From Bosea sp. (in: a-proteobacteria) (GTDB lineage Bacteria > Pseudomonadota > Alphaproteobacteria > Rhizobiales > Beijerinckiaceae), in contig JAAVVV010000001.1 of NCBI GenBank assembly GCA_023910605.1, positions 186,001-250,000 on the forward strand: a stretch of 64,000 nt of DNA, written 5' to 3'. Under the pieces are notes generated by a model. That model was not told where the DNA came from. It did no database searches and saw nothing but the letters and a program-made list of their open reading frames with translations. Every line of letters begins with the position of its first letter. The first letter of the stretch is position 1. Of the stretch, positions 34,668-43,134 are shown piece by piece. Made by a program: the position numbers and the translations under genes.

Positions 34668-35942
34668 TTATGGCACGACGGGTCTGAGGCGCTGGCCGGT
34701 CACGACGCCGGCGTTGACCGGCACGGCGAGATCGCCTTCTCCGGCTCCTTCGAGTATCTCCACCTGGCTCTGGCCGCGGATGCCGACGCGGACCGGCCGC
34801 CTCACCGCGCGGCCGTCGCGAAGCACCAGGATCCAGGCGCGGCCCGACTGCATATCGCGCACGGCGCGCGCCGGCAGGACAAGGGCGTCATCGCGGCGCG
34901 CGAATTCGACGTCGACCGAGACCGTCATGTCCTGCCGGAGATAAGCCGGCGGATCCGGCACGGTGAGCTTCACCTCGACCGAGGCGCGCGCGATATCGAC
35001 CGCAGGGTTCACGAAGCTGACATAGGCCTCGAAGCGGCGGTTGGGAAAGGCGTCGGCCGAGGCCACGGCCTTCTGCCCGATTTCGATGAGGCCGAGATTG
35101 CGCTCATCGATCTGCATGACGAGCTGCGTCTCTCCGGCCGGCGCGAGGACCAGCAGCGTCTTTCCCGGCTGGACCACTGCGCCCCGTTCGACGTTGCGCG
35201 AGATGAGCAGGCCGTCGCGCGGCGAGACGATCGTGGCGTAGGAAAGCCGGGCCCGCGCCGTGTCGAGCGTGGCGTGCGCCTGAGCAAGCTGGGTGCGGGC
35301 GAGCACCTCGTCGCTTCCCCCCGGGCTTGCCGTGAACTCCTGTAGTTCGGCCGTGCGCACCTGGGTGCGGGCGACGTCCAGCGCGCGTTGGGCCTCGTCA
35401 TAGGCGACGCGCGTGGCGTTGCCGTTCCGGAACAGCTCCGCGGTCCGGTCGTAGGCCGCCTGCGCCGTGCGCAAGGTCACGCGCGTCTGGATGAGAGCCT
35501 CGCGCGCCATGGGCAAGGTCAGCTCCGCCAGCTGGCGCAGGCGCGCCTCGGCCTGCGCGACGGCCCCTTCCGCCTGCACGAGGTTTGCACGCAATTCCTC
35601 CGGCCGCAGCTCGATGAGCCGCTGGCCCTCGCGAACCGTCTGGCCTTCCTGAACCAGCACTTCGGCGACGACGCCGGTGACCTGCGCCCCGATCTCGACG
35701 CGAAAGGGCGTTTCGACATGACCGCTGGCGACAACTGTCTGGACGAGCACGCCGCGTCCGACACGGTCGACGACGACGGCTGGCCCGAGCAGGACACGCC
35801 CTGCCTGCCATGCGCCAATAGACAGCGCCGCCAGGACAGCAAGGGCGAACCAGCGATGCGTCCACACAAATCGCAGCGCCGCCCGAGGCTTTCCGACGCT
35901 CGCGGCCGTCTGCTGGCTGGGGGGGTCGACGTTCCGGTTCAT
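34668..35942 (-). CDS. HlyD/MacA-family periplasmic adaptor
   Basis: A 424-residue membrane-fusion protein. One N-terminal anchor (WFALAVLAALSIGAWQAGRV), a biotinyl-lipoyl half motif (VTGVVAEVLVQEGQTVREGQ), a long coiled-coil hairpin rich in Ala, Arg and Glu (about residues 100-210), then SPRDGLLISRNVERGAVVQP. The ATG at 35942 is preferred over a GTG at 35981. It leads the three-gene exporter operon. Confidence 0.88.
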   Translation of the reverse strand: MNRNVDPPSQQTAASVGKPRAALRFVWTHRWFALAVLAALSIGAWQAGRVLLGPAVVVDRVGRGVLVQTVVASGHVETPFRVEIGAQVTGVVAEVLVQEGQTVREGQRLIELRPEELRANLVQAEGAVAQAEARLRQLAELTLPMAREALIQTRVTLRTAQAAYDRTAELFRNGNATRVAYDEAQRALDVARTQVRTAELQEFTASPGGSDEVLARTQLAQAHATLDTARARLSYATIVSPRDGLLISRNVERGAVVQPGKTLLVLAPAGETQLVMQIDERNLGLIEIGQKAVASADAFPNRRFEAYVSFVNPAVDIARASVEVKLTVPDPPAYLRQDMTVSVDVEFARRDDALVLPARAVRDMQSGRAWILVLRDGRAVRRPVRVGIRGQSQVEILEGAGEGDLAVPVNAGVVTGQRLRPVVP

Positions 35943-36123
35943 CCCAATGTCCGCTGCGGCTGGCTGAGGCCTTCCTGGCACGTCGGGTGTGAGCAGAAGT
36001 TGATGGAGGTCAGAGACAGCTGCCGGTCAGGTAGCTGAAATATGGAGCTGAATGCCGTTTTCGCTCGAACCCGCGAGCTTGGCGGCGGGAGCGCCAGGCT
36101 CCAACGCAGAGGCGTGTGGCATC

Positions 36124-36303
36124 ATGGTGACTGGGCTTGGCCCCCCGGTCTTCCGCACCTGCGGTCCGACCAAAGTGTACAGATCGGGCGATGTGGAGGT
36201 TCACGCGCTGCGCGGCATCGACTTCGAGGCGGCGGCAGGCGAGTTCGTGGTGATGCTGGGTCCGTCGGGTTCGGGCAAGTCCATATTCCTGAACATCATC
36301 GGC
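36124..36303 (+). pseudogene. truncated MacB/LolD-type ATPase fragment
   Basis: From the ATG at 36124 the frame reads [20 protein letters not shown] then [20 protein letters not shown], an ATPase N-terminus through Walker A (Thr replaced by Ile after Ser). Similarity ends immediately after at about 36303 and the rest of the frame to 36354 is unrelated. It is divergent from the intact exporter operon and of the same ATPase group, so a second transporter gene was probably cut by the mobile island to its right. Confidence 0.75.
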
Positions 36304-36614
36304 GGGAACGGGCCATATCCATTAATCCACCTTGGCGAGGAAATGGAATTTTGAAAGCCCACTTTCGGGGAAAATTGTTGGGCCATTGACACGGGGTGCA
36401 GTCTGCTTCCAAAGATGTATGATCTCAGCGAACTGCAATAGAGCCGTGAGAGCCACCCCCGGCACCCGAAACCCTTCACCATGGCGGTCGTTTGAAAGCC
36501 AATTTGCTCAGTCCGTGAGCAGCTATTGGGAAAGCGCGTTCGACAATGCACTTGAAATTTGATGGCGTTTTTATAGAGTGATGGCATCGCAATCGTTTTA
36601 TGGAGATCGCTATC
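36304..36614. other. non-coding junction left of the toxin-antitoxin pair
   Basis: About 300 bases with lower G+C than the flanks. It joins the cut ATPase to the antitoxin gene. No gene is recognised. The AT-rich TTTTTATAGAG near 36570 could be part of the antitoxin promoter. Confidence 0.4.
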
Positions 36615-36866
36615 ATGGCAGCTGTCACCATCCGCAATCTCTCAGATGAGGCACATCGCGCCCTAAAAGTTCGTGCCGCTCGGCATAATCGCAGCACGGA
36701 AGCCGAGATGCGCGCCATTCTTGAGACCGCTGTTCGCCCCGATAGCCGGCTTCGTCTTGGTTCTGCCTTGTCGCAGATGAGCCGGAAGATCGGCCTCACC
36801 AATGCTGATGTCGAGGCGCTCGAACAGACTCGCAACGCCAACCCCGCCGAACCGATGCAATTCTGA
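36615..36866 (+). CDS. FitA/VapB-type ribbon-helix-helix antitoxin
   Basis: An 83-residue protein. The N-terminal ribbon-helix-helix reads AAVTIRNLSDEAHRALKVRA and ARHNRSTEAEMRAILETAV, the FitA-like plasmid-stability pattern; the C-terminal part should wrap the toxin. The ATG at 36615 has GGAG nine bases upstream. Its TGA overlaps the toxin ATG, so the two are coupled. It should bind its own promoter as a complex with the toxin. Confidence 0.88.
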   Translation: MAAVTIRNLSDEAHRALKVRAARHNRSTEAEMRAILETAVRPDSRLRLGSALSQMSRKIGLTNADVEALEQTRNANPAEPMQF

Positions 36867-37285
36867 TGATCCTGCTCGACACCAACGTCGTGTCCGAGGC
36901 GATGAAACCTGAGCCGCACTTGTCCGTTCGTGATTGGCTTGATGCGCAGGCGGCTGAGACGCTGTTCATTTCCAGCGTCACTGTAGCCGAGTTGTTGTTC
37001 GGGATCGGCGTGTTGCCTAGAGGCAAGCGTAAGGACAATCTGGCCGCAGCGCTCGATGGCGTCATGGACCTATTTGGGGTGCGCATCCTCTCCTTCGATG
37101 CGAGCGCGGCACGGCGTTATGCCGATCTCGCGGTCAAGGCACGCATGGCCGGCAGGGGTTTCCCCACACCTGATGGCTATATCGCCGCGATCGCTGCTGC
37201 GCATGAGTTTGCCATAGCTTCGCGGGACACGAGCGCATTCCACGCTGCGGGGCTGACCGTGATCAACCCCTGGACCGTGACATGA
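36866..37285 (+). CDS. PIN-domain VapC/FitB-type toxin
   Basis: A 139-residue ribonuclease toxin. The acidic PIN-domain residues are Asp5 (LLDTNVVSE), Glu42 (VAELLFGIG), Asp103 (TPDGYIAA) and Asp121 (ASRDTSAF), all present, so the toxin looks functional. Related toxins cut tRNA or rRNA. It lies at the left edge of a mobile segment, where such pairs stabilise inheritance. Confidence 0.9.
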   Translation: MILLDTNVVSEAMKPEPHLSVRDWLDAQAAETLFISSVTVAELLFGIGVLPRGKRKDNLAAALDGVMDLFGVRILSFDASAARRYADLAVKARMAGRGFPTPDGYIAAIAAAHEFAIASRDTSAFHAAGLTVINPWTVT

Positions 37286-37542
37286 GGTTGAGGCGTCCAT
37301 TCTCCTCGCCGAATGGATCAGCGAAGAAGGATGAAGATACCGCGCGACAAATCGCTGCTTTTGATAAGCGTGACGAGGCCAATGAAGGTGAGCAAGAGCA
37401 CCAGAACATCAGTTTGATTCAAAGCGGCCGGGCAGCTTCGCGCCCCCATGCACGAACCCGCTTCGCGGGATGGGCACTCGTGTGGACGTTCTGTGCTGCT
37501 TGTTGAGGTTTTGGCGCTCTGATTCTGCCGCGTGATCATGGG

Positions 37543-37563
37543 GTTCCTTCAACAATAAGGAAC
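37543..37563 (+). promoter_or_regulatory. hairpin enclosing the recombinase ribosome binding site
   Basis: GTTCCTT (37543-37549) and AAGGAAC (37557-37563) form a perfect 7-bp stem with a 7-base loop. The right arm contains AAGGA, the ribosome binding site seven bases before the ATG at 37569. A transcript that includes both arms, such as read-through from outside, would hide the site. Confidence 0.65.
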
Positions 37564-37568
37564 TTGCC

Positions 37569-38513
37569 ATGGACAGGATCTCGAACGACACACCGGTCAG
37601 CCCGCTTCGGCAGCGCATGCAGGACGACATGCTGATGCGAGGCCTGGGTTCGCATACCCGCCAGGATTATATCCGCCACGTCCGTGCCTTCGCGGCTTTC
37701 ATCCGGCGCTCGCCGGATACGGCAACGGCGGACGATGTCCGCCGTTTCCAGCTTCAGCAGCATGAGAGGGGCATCGGTGTCGCCACCATCAACTCCGCGG
37801 TCTCGGCCTTGCGGTTTCTGTTTTCTGTCACGCTCGGCCGGCGCGATCTCGCGCGCAGCCTTGTGGTGACCCGCTTTCACCGCAAGCTCCCCGACGTCCT
37901 CAGCGTTGAAGAGGTTGCCCGGCTGCTCGAAGCCGCGCCGGGCCTCAAGTACAAGGCTGCGCTGAGCGTGGCCTATGGCGCGGGCTTGCGGGTTTCGGAG
38001 GTCGCGCATCTCAAGATCGACGATATCGACAGCACGCGCATGCTGATCCGCATCGAGCAGGGCAAGGGCCGCAAGGATCGCAATGCGATGCTCTCCCCGC
38101 ATCTTCTGGACCAGCTGCGTCTGTGGTGGCGCGAGGGCAAGCGACGCGGCGTGATGTTGCCCCATGGCTGGCTGTTCCGGGACTGGCAAGGCCGCACGGA
38201 GCCGATCTCGACCCGGCAACTCCATCGCGCGGTTCAGGAAGCGGCCGAGCGGGCCGGGATCCGCAAGCGCGTCAGTCCGCACACCTTGCGCCACAGCTTC
38301 GCAACACATCTTCTGGAACAGGATGTCGATATCCGCGTCATCCAGGTGCTGCTCGGCCATAGCAAGCTCGAGACGACCGCGCTTTACACCAAGGTCTCGA
38401 CCCGGACGCTCCAGGCCGTGGCGAGCCCGCTCGAGCATCTCATGGCGCTGATGGAGGGCAAGCGGATCGAGGAAGGCAGAGCCCCGATGAGACTGGGGAA
38501 GCCCGACGGCTGA
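37569..38513 (+). CDS. tyrosine recombinase linked to an IS91-type element
   Basis: A 314-residue XerC/D-like integrase. An N-terminal SAM-like core-binding domain (LRQRMQDDMLMRGLGSHTRQ) is followed by the catalytic domain with Arg141 (GAGLRVSEV), Lys166 (GKGRKDR), His238 and Arg241 (HTLRHSF), His264 (LLGHSK) and Tyr273 (ALYTKV). All six catalytic residues are present. Its stop is four bases before the IS91-type transposase ATG; this pairing of a recombinase with an IS91 transposase is known in alphaproteobacterial elements. Confidence 0.92.
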   Translation: MDRISNDTPVSPLRQRMQDDMLMRGLGSHTRQDYIRHVRAFAAFIRRSPDTATADDVRRFQLQQHERGIGVATINSAVSALRFLFSVTLGRRDLARSLVVTRFHRKLPDVLSVEEVARLLEAAPGLKYKAALSVAYGAGLRVSEVAHLKIDDIDSTRMLIRIEQGKGRKDRNAMLSPHLLDQLRLWWREGKRRGVMLPHGWLFRDWQGRTEPISTRQLHRAVQEAAERAGIRKRVSPHTLRHSFATHLLEQDVDIRVIQVLLGHSKLETTALYTKVSTRTLQAVASPLEHLMALMEGKRIEEGRAPMRLGKPDG

Positions 38514-38517
38514 GGTC

Positions 38518-39354
38518 ATGTCGGCCTCGCTCGAGGTCGCCGATATCTTCCGCACCGCTGGCCCTGCCTATCGGGCAGACCATGCCGGGCATCTCGGCCT
38601 CGACCAGCTCAAGGTGATGTCGGCGATCGAGACCTGCCGCACCGCCGCACTCGGAGGCCATGTCGAGGCCTGCGACGATTGCGGGCATCGGCGCATCGCC
38701 TACAACTCCTGCCGGAACCGACACTGCCCCAAGTGTCAGGGTGCAGCCGCGCGCACCTGGCTCGATGCGCGTGAAGCCGACCTGCTGCCCGTGGGCTACT
38801 TCCATGTCGTCTTCACCCTGCCGGCCGAGATCGGCGAGATCGCCTTCCACAACAAGGCGCCGGTCTATGACCTGCTGTTCCGGGCCGCCTCGGAAACGAT
38901 GCTGGCGATTGCCGCCGACCCGAAGCATCTCGGCGCCAGGATCGGCATCACGGCGGTGCTCCACACATGGGGCTCGGCCATGACGCATCATCCGCATCTG
39001 CACATGATCGTGCCGGGTGGCGGCGTCAGCGCGGATCGAACGCGCTGGATCTCCTCGCGCCCGGCCTTCCTCCTGCCGGTGCGCGTCCTCGGCATGCTGT
39101 TCCGGCGTCTCTTCCTCGATGGCCTGCTGGCCCTGCATCGCACAGGCAAGCTCAGGTTCTATGGCGCGCTGGCGAACCTCAATGACCCGCGCCTGTTCCA
39201 GCGTCATCTCGCGCCGATCGGCAAGAAGCGCTGGGTCGTCTACGCCAAGCCGCCCTTCGCCGGCCCGGAGGCCGTGCTCGCCTATCTCGCCCGCTATACC
39301 CACCGCGTCGCGATCTCGAACCGCCGCCTCATCGCCCATGACGGGAACATTTAG
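38518..39354 (+). pseudogene. IS91-family HUH transposase, C-terminally truncated
   Basis: About 276 native residues. The zinc-finger-like region has ACDDCGHRR and SCRNRHCPKCQ; the HUH motif is HHPHLHMIVPGGG; the catalytic Tyr region is YLARYTHRVAISNRRLI. Full-length relatives are about 380-400 residues; here the frame ends right after RRLIAHDGN where the neighbouring IS256 segment begins. The catalytic residues are kept but the missing end makes activity doubtful. Confidence 0.85.
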
Positions 39355-39498
39355 GGATGAGGCAATACGGAGCCTCAGGTAGTGTCCGAGGACGTGGTGG
39401 AAATTTTCGCCGTTCTGGCGGTGTAACCGGGGTGGTCATCGAGGACGTCGGTTTATGGTGGAGTTGCGAGCTTCAACCACGGACCGAGGAGAACCCCG

Positions 39499-40748
39499 AT
39501 GACCGAGACCAACATGCCCCTGATCGAGCTTTTGCAAAAGCATGATGAGGGCGATTTTCTGCGCGCCGTGACCGAGGCCGTGCTTCAGACTCTGATGGAG
39601 CATGACGTCGAGGGGATGATCGGCGCTGGCCGCTATGAACGCGGCGAGGGCCGCCAGACCTACCGGAACGGCTATCGTGACCGCGAATTGAAGACGCGGA
39701 TGGGGGCTTTGAACCTTCGGGTGCCGAAGCTGCGGACCGGGCCATACTTTCCGGGCTTCCTCGAGCCGCGCCGCACCTCGGAGAAGGCGCTGGTGGCGGT
39801 CATTCAGGAGGCATGGATCGGCGGGGTTTCGACCCGCAAGGTAGACGATCTGGTGCAGGCGATGGGGCTATCGGGCATCTCGAAGAGCACGGTGTCCAAG
39901 TTTTGCAAGGACATAGATGATCGGGTGCATGAGTTCCTCGACCGCCCGCTTGCTGGTGAATGGCCCTATCTATGGCTGGACGCCACCTATCTGAAGGTGC
40001 GCCAGGGTGGGCGGATCATCTCGGTGGCGGCGATAATCGCTGTCGCGGTGAACACGGATGGGCGGGGCGAGATCATCGGTTTGACCGTCGGCCCGTCAGA
40101 GGCAGAAACCTTCTGGACCGAGTTTCTGCGCAGCCTGAAGGCCCGCGGGCTGAACGGGCTGAAGCTGGTGATCTCGGACGCTCATACCGGGCTAAAGGCG
40201 GCGATCCGGCGCGTCTTCGATGCCACCTGGCAGCGCTGCCGCGTTCACTGGATGCGCAACGCGCTGGCCCATGTGCCGAAGGGCCAGCACACCGTCGTGT
40301 CCGCCGCGATCCGGCAAGCCTTCAATCAGTCCGATCATAAAGGGGCTGTCGAGGTCTGGCGGCACGTCGCAGACCAGCTCCGCCCCCGCTGGCCGAAACT
40401 GTCCACACTGATGGACGAGAGCGAAGCCGACGTGTTGGCCTATATGGCATTCCCGGCCCAGCATCGCACCAAGCTTCATAGCACCAACCCATTGGAACGC
40501 TTGAACAAGGAGGTGAAGCGCCGCGCTGATGTGGTCGGCGCTCGTCGGGCCATTCTTCCACTGGAAGAATGGCTTTGTCCTCCTCAATCCCGAACGAAGA
40601 GTCGATCCTGCGCCTGATCGGTGCCGTCCTATTCGAGCAGAATGACGACTGGCAGAGCCAACACCGCTACATGATGGTCGAGGCATTCAGCCAGATTGAT
40701 ACCGCCCAGATCGACCCGCTTCTAAGCATTACAACACAGGCCGCCTGA
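39499..40748 (+). pseudogene. IS256-family transposase interrupted by a short insert
   Basis: A DDE transposase with Asp in WLDATYLK, Asp in [10 protein letters not shown] and Glu in [15 protein letters not shown]. The first frame ends at 40617. The true C-terminus ([16 protein letters not shown] ... ISTTQAA-like end) is in another frame, stopping at 40748. About 47 extra bases near 40538-40587, including an 11-bp palindrome, shift the frame; without them the protein would be about 400 residues, normal for the family. Confidence 0.85.
40549..40573. repeat. palindromic insert inside the IS256 transposase
   Basis: GCCATTCTTCC (40549-40559) and GGAAGAATGGC (40563-40573) form a perfect 11-bp inverted repeat around ACT. 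It sits at the point where the transposase reading frame is broken between KRRADVVG and NEESILRL. Confidence 0.8.
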
Positions 40749-40848
40749 CCGATGATCCAGAATGGCCATCCCGCAAATTACACCAGCTTGACGGACGCTA
40801 CCCAGGATGATCGCGGCGTGTCAGACGCGCCTCTGGCGCTGCTGGGGT

Positions 40849-40879
40849 CCGAAAGCCCCGCCTCGGCGGGGTTTTTCGG
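40849..40879. terminator. strong hairpin terminator
   Basis: CCCCGC (40856-40861), loop CTCG, GCGGGG (40866-40871), then TTTTT; the outer CCGAAA and TTTCGG also pair, so it can act on both strands. It lies between the IS256 element and the Dpp operon and insulates the operon from read-through. The gene it originally served is gone. Confidence 0.8.
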
Positions 40880-40914
40880 CTTTTCCACAGGCGGCCAGCT
40901 CTGGTCAATCGGCG

Positions 40915-40942
40915 TTGACAAAGAATACCGCAGGTATACCGT
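40915..40942 (+). promoter_or_regulatory. promoter with GGTATACC palindrome, candidate GntR operator
   Basis: TTGACA (40915-40920) is a perfect -35 box; TACCGT (40937-40942) with 16-base spacing, or TATACC at 40935 with 14, could be the -10. The perfect palindrome GGTATACC (40933-40940) lies between or over these boxes. FCD-type GntR regulators often bind TGGTATACCA-like sites. The operon downstream ends in such a regulator gene, so repression of its own operon is a reasonable inference. Confidence 0.55.
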
Positions 40943-41054
40943 AAACGTTCAGCCCTGTTGGGGGACTGCCGGAGCCTCGGCTCTCGATCCCCGAGGCCCG
41001 CGCGTCAACGATGTTTTCAGGGGCCGGCGCGCCCCTTCCAGCCCAAGGCCCTCC

Positions 41055-41450
41055 ATGTCCGGACCCGTCCAGCGCCCGCCCCATGCCGACAACGTCAAGC
41101 AGATCACCTTCCTCTATTATCGCGATCTGCCCGCCGCGATGCGCTTTTATGAAGAGGTGATCGGCCTGCCGCTCGCGATCGATCAGGGCTGGAGCAAGAT
41201 CTACGCCGTGACGGCGGATGGTTATGTCGGACTCGTGGATGAAACCCGCGGCAGCCACCGCGCCAATCCCATCAAGCCCGTGCAGTTGTGCATCCGCGTG
41301 GTGGATGTAGACGCCTGGCATGCGTGGATCGAAAGCAAGGGCGTCTCTGCGCTCCGCGGCCCGAAATCCAACCAGGAACTGAAGATTCGCGCCTTCGTGT
41401 TCAACGATCCCGAAGGCTACCAGATCGAAATCCAGTCCGCGCTCGACTGA
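41055..41450 (+). CDS. VOC-family (glyoxalase/bleomycin-resistance fold) protein
   Basis: A 131-residue single-domain vicinal oxygen chelate protein: QITFLYYRDLPAAMRFYEEV, then VQLCIRVVDVDAWHAWIESK and FNDPEGYQIEIQS, the last with the usual Glu ligand position. It is the first gene of the Dpp-type operon, 30 bases before the binding protein. Members include isomerases, lyases and dioxygenases; its reaction here is unknown. Confidence 0.82.
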   Translation: MSGPVQRPPHADNVKQITFLYYRDLPAAMRFYEEVIGLPLAIDQGWSKIYAVTADGYVGLVDETRGSHRANPIKPVQLCIRVVDVDAWHAWIESKGVSALRGPKSNQELKIRAFVFNDPEGYQIEIQSALD

Positions 41451-41479
41451 GCGCATCATCAACCCGGGGAGACACCGTC

Positions 41480-43054
41480 ATGAGCAACACCCGTTTCGGA
41501 GAGGTGAGCCGCAGGGCCCTGATGGCGGGCGCGATCGCTGCGTCGGCATGGCCGGGAATGGCGCGCGCGCAGGCGCCGGCCAGGAGCCTCACCATCGCGC
41601 TGACGGCAGACGCCGTGATCCTCGATCCGCATGCGGCGAATGAGCTCACCGGCAACATCATGTTCTACCATTTCTATGATGCTCTGGTGCAGCGCACGCC
41701 GGAGCTGGATTTCAAGCCGGGGCTGGCCGAGAGCTGGCAGGTGGTCGACGATACGACCTGGGTGTTCAAGCTGCGGCGCGGCGCCAAGTTCCACAACGGC
41801 GACGAACTCAAGGCCTCGGACGTTGTCTTCACCGTAGAGCGCCTGAAGAAGGCGCTGATGGCCAGCCTCGTGGCCAACATCTCCGCGGCGCGCGCCATCG
41901 ACGACTACACCGTCGAGTTCAAGACGCCCAAGCCATACGCCGTGCTGCACATGGCGCTGGCCGAGATCCTGATCCTCAACGAAAAGCACACCAAGGCCAT
42001 CGGGGACGAACAGGTTGGTCTCAAGCCCATGGGCACGGGCCCCTACCGGCTGGTGGAGTGGATCAAGGAGGACCGCATCGTGATGGAGGCCTTCGCCGAC
42101 CATTGGCGTGGCAAGGCCAGGATCGACCGGGTCACCTTCAAGCCCATCACCAACCCCGCAACCCGCACGGCGGCGCTCCTGACCGGCGGCGTGGACGTGA
42201 TTCAGGATCTTTCGGTGCGCGATGTGGCCAGCGTGCGGGCCAACAACGCGTTCAACGTGATCACCCGGCCGAGCCTGCTCAACATCGTGCTGGCGCTGGA
42301 CACGCGCGACAAGTCGCCGACCATCGATCTGCCCGTCAACCCGATGAAGGATCGCCGCGTGCGCGAGGCCATTGCCCGCGCCATCAATGTCGAGGCCATC
42401 CGCACCGTGGTGATGAACGGCTTCTCCACGGCGAGCGACCAGTACGTGCCTTCTTCGCATCTGGGTTATGTGCCGGGGCTCAACTTCCGTCAGGAATATC
42501 CGTTCGATCTCGACAAGGCGCGGGCTCTCATGAAGGAGGCCGGGTTCGAGAAGGGCTTCACCATGACGCTCGACACGACCAACAACCGCTATGTCAACGA
42601 TGGCGCCATTGCGCAGGCGCTCGCCTCCATGCTCTCGCGCATCGGCATCACGCTCAACCTCAACCTGATGCCGCGCGCCAACTTCTTCGGCTACATCCGC
42701 GTGCCGTCGGACAAGTCCAGCTTCATCATGAGCGGCTGGGACACGCCCTCCGGCGATGCTGGCAACATGTACAACGTGCTGCTCTACAGCCGGAACAGGA
42801 AGCCCGGCTACGGCCAGGCCAATCGCGGCGCCTATTCCAACGCCGCCTTCGACGACTGGATCGACAAGGCCGACGCCACCTCGGACATGAAGAAGCGGCA
42901 TGAATTCCTGCAGGAGGCGACGAAGATCGCGGTGAAGGACATTCCCATGATCCCGGTCCACTACGAGCAGGACATCTACGCCGCCAGGAAGAACGTCACT
43001 GTCGTCCCCCGCATGGACAAGTTCATCTGGGCCTACGAGATGGACGTCGCCTGA
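41480..43054 (+). CDS. ABC transporter substrate-binding protein (SBP_bac_5, DppA-like)
   Basis: A 524-residue periplasmic protein with a twin-arginine signal (SRRALMAGAIAASAWPGMARA-type). Family segments: SLTIALTADAVILDPHAANE, WVFKLRRGAKFHNGDELKAS, GTGPYRLVEWIKEDR, DRRVREAIARAINVEAI. It captures a peptide or small organic ligand for the permeases encoded next. GGGGAGA precedes the ATG at 41480. A strong hairpin follows the stop by 28 bases. Confidence 0.92.
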   Translation: MSNTRFGEVSRRALMAGAIAASAWPGMARAQAPARSLTIALTADAVILDPHAANELTGNIMFYHFYDALVQRTPELDFKPGLAESWQVVDDTTWVFKLRRGAKFHNGDELKASDVVFTVERLKKALMASLVANISAARAIDDYTVEFKTPKPYAVLHMALAEILILNEKHTKAIGDEQVGLKPMGTGPYRLVEWIKEDRIVMEAFADHWRGKARIDRVTFKPITNPATRTAALLTGGVDVIQDLSVRDVASVRANNAFNVITRPSLLNIVLALDTRDKSPTIDLPVNPMKDRRVREAIARAINVEAIRTVVMNGFSTASDQYVPSSHLGYVPGLNFRQEYPFDLDKARALMKEAGFEKGFTMTLDTTNNRYVNDGAIAQALASMLSRIGITLNLNLMPRANFFGYIRVPSDKSSFIMSGWDTPSGDAGNMYNVLLYSRNRKPGYGQANRGAYSNAAFDDWIDKADATSDMKKRHEFLQEATKIAVKDIPMIPVHYEQDIYAARKNVTVVPRMDKFIWAYEMDVA

Positions 43055-43082
43055 CCCGGCGCGGGCTTTATTGACCCTCGAG

Positions 43083-43103
43083 CGGCCGGCCATGCGCCGG
43101 CCG
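43083..43103 (+). promoter_or_regulatory. intercistronic hairpin after the binding-protein gene
   Basis: CGGCCGGC (43083-43090), loop CATGC, GCCGGCCG (43096-43103). It has no T-run and lies inside an operon, so it probably protects the upstream message from 3' exonucleases or partly terminates, giving more binding protein than permease. Confidence 0.6.
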
Positions 43104-43134
43104 TTCCCACCTTGCAGCTACCGAAAGGCCCGGC

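Larger units (their letters stand above)
39378..40802 (+). mobile_element. IS256-family insertion sequence
   Basis: The left end GGTAGTGTCCG (39378 onward) and the right end, whose reverse complement begins GGTAGCGTCCG (ending 40802), are imperfect inverted repeats that also share TGGTG and AATTT further in. Between them is the transposase gene. No convincing 8-9 bp target duplication is seen, which fits insertion followed by deletion next to the truncated IS91 gene. Confidence 0.75.
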
